64,000 bases of DNA from CAJBVG01 sp943372995 (GTDB taxonomy: Bacteria > Bacteroidota > Bacteroidia > Sphingobacteriales > Sphingobacteriaceae), in contig CALSAQ010000003.1 in the NCBI GenBank assembly GCA_943372995.1, forward strand, positions 124,001 to 188,000. Reading direction: 5' to 3'. This document shows, piece by piece, positions 52,223-61,472 of the stretch. The stretch's first letter is position 1. Each line of letters starts with the position of its first letter. The notes beneath the pieces were generated by a model. The model saw only the letters and a list, made by a program, of their open reading frames with translations, made no database searches and was not told the DNA's origin. Position numbers and translations under genes: made by a program.

Positions 52223-53173
52223 TTAAATCTTGTTAATTTTTTGTGTTAGTACAGTATTCCCATCTATCAATTTAATAATGTACATACCACAACCCAAACT
52301 TGAGAGGTCAATCTCATCATTCGGTTTATAATTGTTTATTGTCAATTTTACCGCACCATCCATTCCTAAAATCGACAGTTCCCCTTTATCAAACGGCATG
52401 CCATCTTTTAACGACACTTTAATTTGATTTGAACTTGGGTTAGGGTAAACCACTAATTTATTTGTTTTTACATCCTCAATACCAGTAGTTTGGAAGTCAA
52501 CTTTTAAATCATCAAACTTTAACCAAGTTGCAGTATCTCCTTGTAAATATGTTGCAAAAACATAAAATGTATCTGGAATAACTGTTGGATCTAAATAAGT
52601 TACCGGTGCTACAAAGTCAACAAAGCTTCCACTAGTTTTTGTAGTAGGTTCGAATCTACCAATTCCAACAATTGTAGAGCTATCTCCTATTGGATCATAT
52701 TTAGTTGCGAAGATATCGAAATACGCAGTTGAAGGACTTCCATTAAATTCGTATTTCCCTCTAAGTGCCGACACTCTTTCGTTTGCTGGAAAAATTGTTG
52801 CTAAGTCTGATCCAAAATTCATGGTATCAATTTCTATTCTAGCTGAGGTGTTTGAAGAAGCTACATCGTACACAGCTGTGATTGGAATATCGGTACCAAA
52901 GAAATAAGAAATTAAAAATCCATTCAGTGGAGCCCATCCATCAGGTCTCATAAACCTAACCGTTCTACCTGTGCTAGCCTCAATTGAATCTAGAACCCAA
53001 GTTTCTAAATCTCCATTTAATATGCCACTCGACAAACTTTTTCCTGCAAATAATTCTGATGCTTTTTTTATTCTAGCTTTATCTCCTTCTATTCCTTTTG
53101 AAAATTTTGCTTGTGCATTTGAAGTGAAATTTAAAGCTAGTAACCCTGTAATAAGTAAAAATATCCTTTTCAT
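52223..53173 (-). CDS. Secreted protein with T9SS sorting domain
   Basis: A 316-residue secreted protein. I start it at ATG 53173, which opens a clean signal peptide (MKRIFLLITGLLALNFTSNAQ); the in-frame ATG 42 bp upstream would add a non-signal leader. The mature part begins with NGDLETWVLDS and RPDGWAPLNGF and contains WLKFDDLKV (~235), the look of a jelly-roll carbohydrate-binding domain related to the PCMD type. The last ~75 residues are a type A sorting domain (VYPNPSSNQIKVSL ... GCGMYIIKLIDG). Function unknown. It follows the FecR gene across a terminator, so it is a separate unit. Confidence 0.78.
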   Translation of the reverse strand: MKRIFLLITGLLALNFTSNAQAKFSKGIEGDKARIKKASELFAGKSLSSGILNGDLETWVLDSIEASTGRTVRFMRPDGWAPLNGFLISYFFGTDIPITAVYDVASSNTSARIEIDTMNFGSDLATIFPANERVSALRGKYEFNGSPSTAYFDIFATKYDPIGDSSTIVGIGRFEPTTKTSGSFVDFVAPVTYLDPTVIPDTFYVFATYLQGDTATWLKFDDLKVDFQTTGIEDVKTNKLVVYPNPSSNQIKVSLKDGMPFDKGELSILGMDGAVKLTINNYKPNDEIDLSSLGCGMYIIKLIDGNTVLTQKINKI

Positions 53174-53240
53174 TCTATCTAAAAATTTATTAATTATACT
53201 CCCAAGACAAAACAAAAAGCTCTATACCCCTACTCCACAA

Positions 53241-53271
53241 AAAAAAAGACCCAGATATCTGAGTCTTTTTT
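53241..53271 (-). terminator. Terminator of the sigma/receptor/FecR operon
   Basis: The stem AAAAGAC-CAGATATCTG-GTCTTTT is flanked by A-rich sequence on the plus strand, giving a U-run on the minus strand, ~19 bp after the fecR stop codon. Confidence 0.8.
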
Positions 53272-53289
53272 CTATAAAATATTTTTAAC

Positions 53290-54276
53290 CTATTGACAAG
53301 CAACACCTTCTAATGAAATATTTTTATCTACAATTTTATATTTAATTCCATTACTGAGCTCAAGTACATTAAGTATATCAGCTAAGCTTGCATTATTAAA
53401 ATTACCTGTAAAATGACACTGTAATATTTCATCATTCGCTGTAATAGTTACATCGTAATAAGTGTTCAAGAATGAAATCAAATATTCGATTGTTACATCA
53501 TTGAAATTCATTTCTTTTGTTTTCCAACTTAAATAATTATCAGATTGACTAGTAGTTTTATCGAGTGTATTATTTATCAAATCAACTTTAGCTTCGTATC
53601 CAGGTTCTAATTTTACATTTTTGTTTTTCAATCCAACTTCTACTTTACCTGTTTTAACACTAACTACCACTTTCGATGCATTTTTTCTAGCCAAAATATT
53701 AAAAGAGGTACCTAGTACTTTTGTATATACTTCCCCTGTATGAATAATAAAAGGATGTTCTGGATCTTTAGTGATTTCGAAAAAAGCTTCACCTTCTAGT
53801 TTTATCTCTCTGGTATCTCCATTAAAATCTTCAGGGTATTCTACACTTGAATTAGCATTAAGAAAAACTTTAGATTGATCGGGTAAAGTAATTTCCTTTT
53901 GTTCATTTGCTAAACTTGCAACAATAATTGTATCAGGAGTTGTTAGTTTATTAGTAAATACAAGTGCAATACCAAGCACAACTACAATTGCTGCTGCAAT
54001 TTTTGTAAATAAATGCTTATTTCTCTGAGGCATTTGAATAACTTTGGTTTCAGTATCAAGCTGAAGTTGTTTTGAAACTTTCGCCCAAGCTCTATCGACA
54101 TCAGGATTAAATTGATCATCGATTTTACCTGCATCCCAAATTTTTTGCATTTGTAAGAAATGCATTCTATTTTCCTCCGATTCGGCCAACCAACTTTCTA
54201 GTTGACGTTCGCCTTCTTCATCGAGTTCTGCTACTAATTTAAGTGCAATTAACTCATCTATATTTTCAAATGCCAT
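53290..54276 (-). CDS. FecR-family anti-sigma factor
   Basis: A membrane-spanning anti-sigma regulator for the ECF sigma factor at 57746. Cytoplasmic N-terminal domain (LDEEGERQLESWL and MQKIWDAGKIDDQF, ~1-80), one transmembrane helix (IAAAIVVVLGIALVF, ~92-106), a periplasmic FecR domain (~120-220) and a C-terminal DUF4974 domain (VTIEYLISFLNTYYDVTI, ~258-320). The position is odd: in most Bacteroidota the FecR gene directly follows the sigma gene, whereas here it is the last of four genes, behind the receptor and the DUF4249 lipoprotein. It starts 1 bp after the DUF4249 stop. Confidence 0.9.
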   Translation of the reverse strand: MAFENIDELIALKLVAELDEEGERQLESWLAESEENRMHFLQMQKIWDAGKIDDQFNPDVDRAWAKVSKQLQLDTETKVIQMPQRNKHLFTKIAAAIVVVLGIALVFTNKLTTPDTIIVASLANEQKEITLPDQSKVFLNANSSVEYPEDFNGDTREIKLEGEAFFEITKDPEHPFIIHTGEVYTKVLGTSFNILARKNASKVVVSVKTGKVEVGLKNKNVKLEPGYEAKVDLINNTLDKTTSQSDNYLSWKTKEMNFNDVTIEYLISFLNTYYDVTITANDEILQCHFTGNFNNASLADILNVLELSNGIKYKIVDKNISLEGVACQ

Positions 54277-54277
54277 C

Positions 54278-55114
54278 TTAATTAATGTTTATAGGTTTGA
54301 CAATATAATTATGATAGGTAGCAATAATCCCAAATCCATTCTTCACATTAGAATACAACTCTGTAAATTCATAATTAGGAAAACCGCCGTTATTATTTTT
54401 TTTCATTAATTCAAATTTATAATAATCTTCATCTACTGTAAGTAAATGTAAGGTTAAGAACTTAGAAGTATGACGAGGAGCTAAATTACTTTTGTACTGT
54501 ATGCTCATCATTTTATTAAATCCAGCACCTGGCATTACTTCTTTAACACTCGGACTAAGTTCTTCTTGAATGAAGTTATATATCTGATTGACTGTATCTA
54601 TCAATAAGTAACTTAATTCTGCATCAACTCTATAATAACTCTGACTAAAATTCGCACTATCTATCCACGTAATATTTACCGTATACTTTACACTACCACC
54701 AGAAACCACCGAATCAATGGTGTACTCAAAATCTAAGGGAACATCTGCCAATGTAGTACATGTGGCTTCAGCCCATCTTCCATCTGGGCAAATTGCTTTG
54801 ATAGTATACTTAGTTTCTGGTTTTAATTTCTCTAATGATGTATAAGCTTGTGAGTTAAAATTATAATTCAAATAAATAGTATCCACACCATCTGTTATAT
54901 AAACCACGGCATCATACACATTAGGGTCTACTACTGGTCCTAATGTAGGCATAGTTTGAGATACTTTAATTACAATTACAGTATCCGATGGCGATAAATA
55001 AGCATTCAGCACTAATTTAGATTCTCCATTTTTCACATCAATATCCGAAGGGTACTCATAACAAGAACTTAGAAGTAGTGAAAATAAAAACAATATGTAA
55101 GAGATTCTTTTCAT
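54278..55114 (-). CDS. DUF4249 surface lipoprotein
   Basis: A 278-residue lipoprotein with lipobox LLSSC (Cys ~17). The mature part has KLVLNAYLSPSDTVIVIKVSQT (~32-53) and TVYITDGVDTI-like strands, which is the DUF4249 pattern. DUF4249 proteins are companions of TonB-dependent receptors in Bacteroidota and are thought to sit on the cell surface, similar in position to SusD, but their substrate is unknown. The ATG overlaps the receptor's stop by one base (TAATG), so the two are translationally coupled. Confidence 0.85.
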   Translation of the reverse strand: MKRISYILFLFSLLLSSCYEYPSDIDVKNGESKLVLNAYLSPSDTVIVIKVSQTMPTLGPVVDPNVYDAVVYITDGVDTIYLNYNFNSQAYTSLEKLKPETKYTIKAICPDGRWAEATCTTLADVPLDFEYTIDSVVSGGSVKYTVNITWIDSANFSQSYYRVDAELSYLLIDTVNQIYNFIQEELSPSVKEVMPGAGFNKMMSIQYKSNLAPRHTSKFLTLHLLTVDEDYYKFELMKKNNNGGFPNYEFTELYSNVKNGFGIIATYHNYIVKPININ

Positions 55115-57714
55115 TAAAAATTTACATTAATACTTAAAGAAGGTATTATACCAACAAATGCCATCTTTTTTAATTCATTCTGACCTGAAGCTTCATTATA
55201 TGTAACCATATAGTATATAGAATTCTTTCTATTATAAACATTTATCGCTCCTGCTTGAACTTCCCACTTTGCTCTTTTAAACTTTTTGCTGTAAGCAATA
55301 TTCAAGTCAAGTCTATGATAATTAGACATCCTATAGGTGTTCACACCCTTATACTCATAGGCATAATATTGATTAGGGCCAAATGAGCCCATTAAATTCG
55401 TGTAGCCAGGTTCATTATCGTAAATCAAATAACTCGATTCTGGCAGGGTAAACGGCGTTCCAGTGGTAAAAATCCAGGTAGTGTTTACGCTCCAATGATT
55501 ATTAATCTGGAAAATATTCATCAAACTTAGGTTGTGTCTTCTATCGTTTGAGGCCCAATACCATTTATGATAACCCGAATCGTCGAATTTGTTTTTATTA
55601 TACGATAAAGTATAAGCAAAAATAAATCTTAACTTATCTCTATGTAGTTCTGCTTGAAATTCGACTCCATAAATTTCTGCAAGTCCTTCCATCGTCTTTT
55701 CAGCCCATGTTGCATCCGCATTAACAGTAGGATCAAGTAAAGAACTAAATACACTTGAATTGGGTCCGTAACTCAATATATTCTTCTGGAATTTATAAAA
55801 ACCTTCAACGTTTAACTTCCATTGTTTTTTATCGTTAAAATAAACGCCCAGTGTTGTTTGGTCAGAAGATTCTGGACGTAATTTATCAGTACTTGGTAAC
55901 CATAAGTCTGTTGGAAAACCTACCCCAACAAAGGAATTTAAGTAATGAGAATACTGATACATCCTCCCGTATGATGCTTTTAATGCAACTTTAGGAGTAA
56001 ATAAATAAGTCAACATTAATCGAGGTTCTGGATAGAATTTAATAGCTTTCTTATACTTATAACCACTATATCTCAGTCCTACATTTGATGAAAGTTTGTC
56101 TGAAAATTTAATTTCATCCTCTATATAAACAGCAAATTCTTCGTTTATTAATTGTTCTTCTGAAGCACTGGTTAGAAACCCAACGATATCTACATATTCA
56201 TTAGGTATAAATTTGTGTGTAGTAACCTGTAAGCCTGCTTTGAAATGATGCATATTAGAATGAAAATAATCTACATCATACTTCAATGTTAAATCCCTAA
56301 CTCCAGAAGAAAAAGATAATTTAAAAGAGGTATCACCTTGCTCACTTTCAATATTATAATCTGTATAAATGATAGAAGTATTAGCAAACCATTTAGGATG
56401 AAAGAGATGATTCCACCTGAAAGTTGCCGTTTGATTTCCCCAACCCAAATAATTACTCAACTCATTGTTAAATGAATCGCTTTCACTTTGATCAAAAGAA
56501 TCTGCTCCCTTATAATAAGAAAAAAATAAACGGTTTTTATCGTTTATTTTCCATTGCAATTTTGTATTAATATCATAAAATCTATACCCTAAAGGATCCC
56601 CAGGTTCATATATTTTCATAATCTCCTTGACATGAGAAGCTCTTGCATTTAGAAAAAAACTGAGTTTGTTTTTTATGATAGGACCTTCTATTCCAAAATG
56701 ACTAGATATAAAACCTGTACCCGCCTCTACATTATAGTCTTGCAAATTTCCGTCCTTAGTAATTAATTCTACTACCGAAGATAAACGCCCACCGTAACGA
56801 GCAGGGAAACCGCCTTTTAATACATTCATTTGTTTTAATGCATCCTCATTAAAAACAGAATACATTCCAAACAAATGGAATGCATGATATAGTGGAGCAT
56901 CATCTAATATAATTAAGTTCTGATCTGCTCTTCCTCCCCTAATATTATACCCATTACTGATATCGGTCTCTCTATTTACACCAGATAAATATCGAGTAGA
57001 GGTTAATGCATCTTTTTGTCCAAGCATCCTTGGAGTGTTCTCCCTCATTTCTGGATCGATAATATCAGCAATCATCGACTTATGAAAAGCTTTGTCCTCT
57101 ATCCTTTGATCGTTAATTTCAATTGCTTCTAATTTTATACTCGACTCCAACTCCCAATTTACTATACTCTCAGATATGATAGGCAATTTCCTTTTACTTA
57201 CTTTATATCCTACAATATGTGCCTGTAATTCTATTGAATCTATATTTGCAGGAACTTGTATCGAATAATATCCATACTTATTACTAAACGTAGAACTATT
57301 GTTTGATGAACAATAAATCATGATGTCGGGCAGTAATTCCTTAGTATACAAATCTCTTACATATCCGTGGATATACATTTTATTCATTTCCGAACTTACA
57401 CTTCTTCTTTTAGGGCTAAGTATTACCTGATTATTAATGATTTTATAATCGACAGAAGCTTGGAAGGAGAAAGACTCTAATGCTTCATTTAACGACTTAT
57501 CTTTTAAATTAAGATCGATTTTCTTGTTTAAACTGATTAAATCTGAACTAAAAGAAAAAGTAACTCTATACTTTTGAGAAATAAGTTGTATACATTTTTC
57601 TACGCTTAACTGTTTATACTCTTCTTTTTTTTGCTGAGCATTAACTGTTAAACCACACATAAACAATGTTATGATTAAAAAAAACTGAAGATATACTTTA
57701 GGAAATGACTTCAT
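55114..57714 (-). CDS. TonB-dependent outer-membrane receptor with STN domain (FecA-like)
   Basis: An 866-residue outer-membrane transporter. Signal peptide to ~26. Next comes a secretin/TonB short N-terminal signalling domain (SVEKCIQLISQKYRVTFSFS, ~38-105), which contacts FecR in regulated systems. Then follow a CarboxypepD_reg-like domain (~112-200), a plug (ENTPRMLGQKDAL ... GYNIRGGRADQNLIILDDAPLY, ~225-330) and a beta-barrel ending in an aromatic-type strand (IPSLSINVNF). The STN domain together with the ECF sigma and FecR genes in the operon predicts cell-surface signalling. The substrate may be an iron chelate or other ligand; nothing in sequence decides it. Confidence 0.93.
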   Translation of the reverse strand: MKSFPKVYLQFFLIITLFMCGLTVNAQQKKEEYKQLSVEKCIQLISQKYRVTFSFSSDLISLNKKIDLNLKDKSLNEALESFSFQASVDYKIINNQVILSPKRRSVSSEMNKMYIHGYVRDLYTKELLPDIMIYCSSNNSSTFSNKYGYYSIQVPANIDSIELQAHIVGYKVSKRKLPIISESIVNWELESSIKLEAIEINDQRIEDKAFHKSMIADIIDPEMRENTPRMLGQKDALTSTRYLSGVNRETDISNGYNIRGGRADQNLIILDDAPLYHAFHLFGMYSVFNEDALKQMNVLKGGFPARYGGRLSSVVELITKDGNLQDYNVEAGTGFISSHFGIEGPIIKNKLSFFLNARASHVKEIMKIYEPGDPLGYRFYDINTKLQWKINDKNRLFFSYYKGADSFDQSESDSFNNELSNYLGWGNQTATFRWNHLFHPKWFANTSIIYTDYNIESEQGDTSFKLSFSSGVRDLTLKYDVDYFHSNMHHFKAGLQVTTHKFIPNEYVDIVGFLTSASEEQLINEEFAVYIEDEIKFSDKLSSNVGLRYSGYKYKKAIKFYPEPRLMLTYLFTPKVALKASYGRMYQYSHYLNSFVGVGFPTDLWLPSTDKLRPESSDQTTLGVYFNDKKQWKLNVEGFYKFQKNILSYGPNSSVFSSLLDPTVNADATWAEKTMEGLAEIYGVEFQAELHRDKLRFIFAYTLSYNKNKFDDSGYHKWYWASNDRRHNLSLMNIFQINNHWSVNTTWIFTTGTPFTLPESSYLIYDNEPGYTNLMGSFGPNQYYAYEYKGVNTYRMSNYHRLDLNIAYSKKFKRAKWEVQAGAINVYNRKNSIYYMVTYNEASGQNELKKMAFVGIIPSLSINVNF

Positions 57715-57745
57715 ATTCGATTGACAATCTCTACAGACATTACCC

Positions 57746-58342
57746 CTATTTTGAATTCAACCAAATGATGAACAAAGCAATTAATACTGGCTTGTCGTGG
57801 TTTTTCTTCACAAATTCTCTTAATGTTGCTAAAGCCTTACCCATTTGAGCCTCAACGGTTTTAACAGAAATCTGCATAATTTCTGCTATCTCTTTATAGC
57901 TTTTACCCTCAAATCGACTCAACACAAACACTTCTTTCCGTTTATCGGGTAATGCATCAATGGCTGCATACAACGCTTTTTGAAGCTCATTTGCATCCAT
58001 TTGCTCCTCTGTTTTATTATCTGCCTCGTCGTGTAAATGAGTAAGTGGAACTTCATTGTCAGATTTTCTCGACTGAGATTTAATGTAATTTAATGCCCTG
58101 TTACGAGCTGCAGTAAATAAATAGGCTGCAACTGAATCAGGAGTTTGCAGCGTTTCTCTGCTTTCCCATATTTTTATAAAGAGTTGCTGAACTACATCTT
58201 CAGTAGCATCCTCATCGTTTAACATGGTATTCACCCTTCTACAGAGTGGCTTATAATGTCGTTTAAATAGCATCTCAAAAGCTTTTGAGTCGTTTAAACG
58301 CATTTGAGCAAAAAGTAACTCGTCTTTTATAGCTAGTTCCAT
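57746..58342 (-). CDS. ECF sigma factor (FecI-like)
   Basis: An extracytoplasmic-function sigma-70 factor, 198 residues from ATG 58342. Region 2 includes FEMLFKRHYKPLCRRV and VVQQLFIKIWE (~16-60) and region 4 has DALPDKRKEVFVLSRFEGKSYKEIAEIMQISVKTVEAQ (in segments, ~120-165). It ends in a hydrophobic tail (PVLIALFIIWLNSK). An in-frame ATG at 58396 is rejected because a TATTTTTG box lies 5 bp upstream of 58342. It heads the operon with the receptor, DUF4249 and FecR genes. Confidence 0.9.
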   Translation of the reverse strand: MELAIKDELLFAQMRLNDSKAFEMLFKRHYKPLCRRVNTMLNDEDATEDVVQQLFIKIWESRETLQTPDSVAAYLFTAARNRALNYIKSQSRKSDNEVPLTHLHDEADNKTEEQMDANELQKALYAAIDALPDKRKEVFVLSRFEGKSYKEIAEIMQISVKTVEAQMGKALATLREFVKKNHDKPVLIALFIIWLNSK

Positions 58343-58347
58343 TCGGG

Positions 58348-58355
58348 CAAAAATA
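58348..58355 (-). promoter_or_regulatory. -7 box of the ECF sigma operon, nearly leaderless
   Basis: Minus-strand TATTTTTG ends 5 bp before the ATG at 58342, so transcription would start at or next to the start codon. The following CCCGA makes it identical over 13 bases to the alpha-oxoamine synthase promoter at 19798. Confidence 0.5.
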
Positions 58356-58493
58356 CTAAAGTAAGTAAATATACATTGTATTGTTTTTGTTAACAAATGC
58401 CATTACAACGTCAAAAAATGAAGTTTTTTATAATTATTCGAAAAAAAATGAAAAATAGTTAGTGTATTTTGTACACTTTCGTTATATTCGTTT

Positions 58494-58570
58494 GTTAGAT
58501 GTTAGATATGAGTATTGAGATAATAGACTAGAATTTAGAGTTTAGAATTTAGAGTTTAGAATTTAGAATT
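58494..58570. repeat. Heptamer array H (11 words)
   Basis: Eleven consecutive 7-bp words in one register, ending 35 bp before the gapA ATG. The last six alternate TAGAATT and TAGAGTT; earlier words (GTTAGAT twice, ATGAGTA, TTGAGAT) are related to array A. No inverted half. Confidence 0.88.
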
Positions 58571-58605
58571 TATAAGATTAGATGTAAATATTAACAAACA
58601 TAGAA

Positions 58606-59628
58606 ATGAAGATTGGAATAAATGGATTTGGAAGAATTGGTCGACTAGTATTTAGAGCGGCGATTGATAGAAAAGATATAGAGATTGTTGGAGTAAATGA
58701 TTTAATAGATGCTGAATACATGGCATATCTATTAAAATACGACAGTACACACGGTCCTTTTCAGGGAACTGTTGAAGTTGTTGGAAAAGACTTAGTTGTT
58801 AATGGAAAGAAAATAAGAGTAAGTTCTGAGAAAGATCCTTCGCTATTGGCTTGGGATGAAATTGGAGCTACACATATTGTAGAGTCAACGGGGTTATTTT
58901 TAGATCAAGCTCAAGCTTCATTGCATTTAAAAGCTGGTGCTAAAAAAGTGATTATATCAGCTCCTGCAAAAGATAATACACCAACTTTTGTTATGGGTGT
59001 AAATCAAGATAAATATCAATCTGATATGGATATCATTTCGAATGCTTCTTGCACTACGAATTGCTTAGCTCCATTAGCAAAAATCATTCATGATAATTTT
59101 GGTATTGAGGAAGGATTAATGACTACAATACATGCAGTAACGGCGACACAAAAAACTGTTGATGGACCATCTGTTAAAGATTGGAGAGGTGGCCGTAGTG
59201 CATATCAAAATGTAATACCATCTTCAACTGGTGCTGCAAAGGCAGTGGGGTTAGTTATTCCAGAGCTTAAAGGAAAACTTACAGGAATGAGTTTTAGAGT
59301 TCCAGTACCTAATGTATCTGTTGTAGATTTAACATGTAAATTAATTAGACCTACAACTTACGAAGAAATAAAAAAAGTAATGAAAGAAGCTTCAATAAAT
59401 GAATTCAAAGGAATTGTTGGATATACTGAAGACCCTGTAGTATCTAGTGATTTTATGGGTGATGCACGTACAAGTATTTTTGATGCTGATGCAGGTATAA
59501 TGTTAAGTCCAACATTTGTAAAATTAGTAGCATGGTACGACAATGAGTGGGGATACTCCAACAAGTTGGTGGATTTAATGCAATATATTTATGAGGTTGA
59601 TAAAAAAGAAATTGAACTCGAAGCTTAA
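58606..59628 (+). CDS. gapA: Glyceraldehyde-3-phosphate dehydrogenase (type I)
   Basis: Glycolytic oxidation of glyceraldehyde-3-phosphate. NAD loop INGFGRIGRLVFR (~5-17), catalytic Cys149 in SNASCTTNCLAPL, and the PSSTGAAKAVG loop (~205), then WYDNEWGYSNK (~313). The length of 340 is normal. Asn31-Asp32 in GVNDLID points to NAD rather than NADP preference. It is monocistronic, between array H and a strong terminator. Confidence 0.97.
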   Translation: MKIGINGFGRIGRLVFRAAIDRKDIEIVGVNDLIDAEYMAYLLKYDSTHGPFQGTVEVVGKDLVVNGKKIRVSSEKDPSLLAWDEIGATHIVESTGLFLDQAQASLHLKAGAKKVIISAPAKDNTPTFVMGVNQDKYQSDMDIISNASCTTNCLAPLAKIIHDNFGIEEGLMTTIHAVTATQKTVDGPSVKDWRGGRSAYQNVIPSSTGAAKAVGLVIPELKGKLTGMSFRVPVPNVSVVDLTCKLIRPTTYEEIKKVMKEASINEFKGIVGYTEDPVVSSDFMGDARTSIFDADAGIMLSPTFVKLVAWYDNEWGYSNKLVDLMQYIYEVDKKEIELEA

Positions 59629-59671
59629 GTCGAGTATTACTAAAGACGCTTAGTGTTTGTAGTATAGAAGT

Positions 59672-59705
59672 GGGCTAGAACAAGTGGTTCAGCCCCTTTT
59701 TTTTT
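59672..59705 (+). terminator. Terminator of gapA
   Basis: A stem GGGCT-GAAC/GTTC-AGCCC with a single bulged A, followed by T9. Confidence 0.92.
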
Positions 59706-59746
59706 ATATTCTAATAATTAAGCTTAACTTGTCGAAAAACTAAATT

Positions 59747-60811
59747 ATGTCGGTTATAATAAAAGGTCTTGGTTCATACATTCCAGAAAACATCATAACT
59801 AATCAGGATTTTTTCAAACACGAATTTTATTCTGAGGAGGGAGAAGTTTTACCTCAAGGTACAGAAACTATTATCAATAAATTTAAAGATATAACAGGTA
59901 TATCATCTAGAAGATATTCTGATGATAACATGTTAAATTCTGAAATGGGAAGTATCGCAGCTAAACGTGCTGTAGAGAATGCAAATATTAATGTAGAGGA
60001 AATAGATGTTATCATTTTTGCACATAATTTCGGAAACATTCCGAAAGATACTGTTCAAACAGATATTCTACCTTGTTTAGCTACTCGAGTAAAACATGAT
60101 TTAGGGATAAAGAATCCCAACTGTGCTGCATTTGATATTATATTCGGATGCCCTGGCTGGGTTCAGGGTGTAATATTAGCCAGACAATATATTTTAGCAG
60201 AAGAAGCAAAAAATGTGTTAGTCATAGGTTCCGAAGCACTATCAAGAGTTGTAGATCCATACGATAGAGATTCAATGATTTATTCTGATGGTGCTGGTGC
60301 TTCTATTATTTCTTATTCAGATGATATTGATAAAGGAATATTAAGTGTTTCTAGTCAGACCTACGCAAATGAAGAAGCCTACTATTTATTTTATGGTGCA
60401 TCGTATAAGAAAAAATATACTGAAGGTACACGATACATCAAAATGCATGGTAGAAAAATATATGAGTTTGCATTAAACAATGTTCCTGTGGCAATGAAAC
60501 ATTGTATGGACAAAGCAGGTGTTGATATAAAAGACTTGAAAAAGGTATTTATACATCAAGCGAATGAAAAAATGGATGAAGCTATCATTCAAAGATTTTA
60601 TAAATTATATAACATAAAAGAAATACCTGAGCATATAATGCCAATGAGTATACATGAACTTGGAAATAGTTCAGTAGCAACTGTACCTACATTATTAGAT
60701 TTAGTCTTTAAAGAAAAAATAGATAATCACAAGATAGAAAAGGGGGATCTAATTTTACTAGCATCGGTTGGGGCTGGCATGAGTATTAATGCCATTTGTT
60801 ATAGAGTATAA
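59747..60811 (+). CDS. 3-oxoacyl-ACP synthase III family protein
   Basis: A 354-residue thiolase-fold condensing enzyme related to FabH. Catalytic Cys135 in FDIIFGCPGWVQG, His in FIHQANEKM (~276) and Asn in LGNSSVATVPTLL (~308) form the Cys-His-Asn triad. The segment around Cys135 differs from FabH's usual DxxAACxGF, so this is probably a KAS III paralogue used in a special lipid or natural product route; no such cluster is adjacent. It lies between two terminators and is monocistronic. Confidence 0.85.
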   Translation: MSVIIKGLGSYIPENIITNQDFFKHEFYSEEGEVLPQGTETIINKFKDITGISSRRYSDDNMLNSEMGSIAAKRAVENANINVEEIDVIIFAHNFGNIPKDTVQTDILPCLATRVKHDLGIKNPNCAAFDIIFGCPGWVQGVILARQYILAEEAKNVLVIGSEALSRVVDPYDRDSMIYSDGAGASIISYSDDIDKGILSVSSQTYANEEAYYLFYGASYKKKYTEGTRYIKMHGRKIYEFALNNVPVAMKHCMDKAGVDIKDLKKVFIHQANEKMDEAIIQRFYKLYNIKEIPEHIMPMSIHELGNSSVATVPTLLDLVFKEKIDNHKIEKGDLILLASVGAGMSINAICYRV

Positions 60812-60815
60812 AAAA

Positions 60816-60843
60816 AGTGCTCGTAAACTACGCTACGAGCACT
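60816..60843. terminator. Convergent terminator
   Basis: A perfect 10-bp stem AGTGCTCGTA/TACGAGCACT with an 8-base loop, with A-rich sequence before it, between the KAS III gene and the convergent globin-like gene. Confidence 0.85.
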
Positions 60844-60884
60844 ACAACTAAACCTCAAATTACACCTAATTATTTAACTGTGCA

Positions 60885-61451
60885 TTATCTTTGTACAATA
60901 GTGCTTCTTAGACTTTCTAGAATTGTACCTAGTTCAGAAACAATTGCCTGATCAGTAACTCCATTTTGAGCAGCACCAGCAACAACATCTGCAACGAATT
61001 TATTGTATGCTGCATTATCAGCTTTTAATCCCATTCTATTATTTTGCGCAGGATCATGTGCAGCTACCATAGAAGCAATTCCATTATAAGTGAAATTTTT
61101 TGCACCTGTAGCAACACAGAAAAAGTCTGTTAAGTTTTTACTTAATGCCGTAAAGCCGGTTAAATTTCCTGAACCTACTTCAGCTAATAAAACCTGAAAA
61201 TAAGGTTGCAATTCGTTGTCGCCAGCGATAACAAATATGGTACTGTCTACCACAGAGCGTAAACCTAATCTTCCTTTTTCAATCATTTGTCCTGGATTTG
61301 CAGGATCGGCAACCATCGTTGTTCCTCCAAGCTTTTCATAAAGTGTAGGAGTTGTAGGTGTAACAACTGGATCTTCATCTTCTTTACAAGAAGCAAAAAA
61401 CAATGCACCCGAAAGCAGCAATGTTCCAAATAGTAGTGTTGATTTTTTCAT
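60885..61451 (-). CDS. Lipoprotein with truncated-hemoglobin-like domain
   Basis: A 188-residue lipoprotein (lipobox FFASC, Cys22) with a Thr/Pro-rich linker and a region from LYEKLGG (~37) onward that follows the group 1 truncated hemoglobin pattern. This comprises SVVDSTIFVIAGDNELQPYF (~66-85), a GxxNFTYNG turn (~117-124), then MVAAHDPAQNNRMGL with His132 at the proximal heme-ligand position, and FVADVVAGAAQNGVTDQAI to the end. An insert of about 15 residues lies after LGG. Heme binding is inferred. It is 21 bp downstream of a small membrane-anchored protein on the same strand, so they form an operon. Confidence 0.65.
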   Translation of the reverse strand: MKKSTLLFGTLLLSGALFFASCKEDEDPVVTPTTPTLYEKLGGTTMVADPANPGQMIEKGRLGLRSVVDSTIFVIAGDNELQPYFQVLLAEVGSGNLTGFTALSKNLTDFFCVATGAKNFTYNGIASMVAAHDPAQNNRMGLKADNAAYNKFVADVVAGAAQNGVTDQAIVSELGTILESLRSTIVQR

Positions 61452-61472
61452 CGTTTATTTATTTAATTATAA

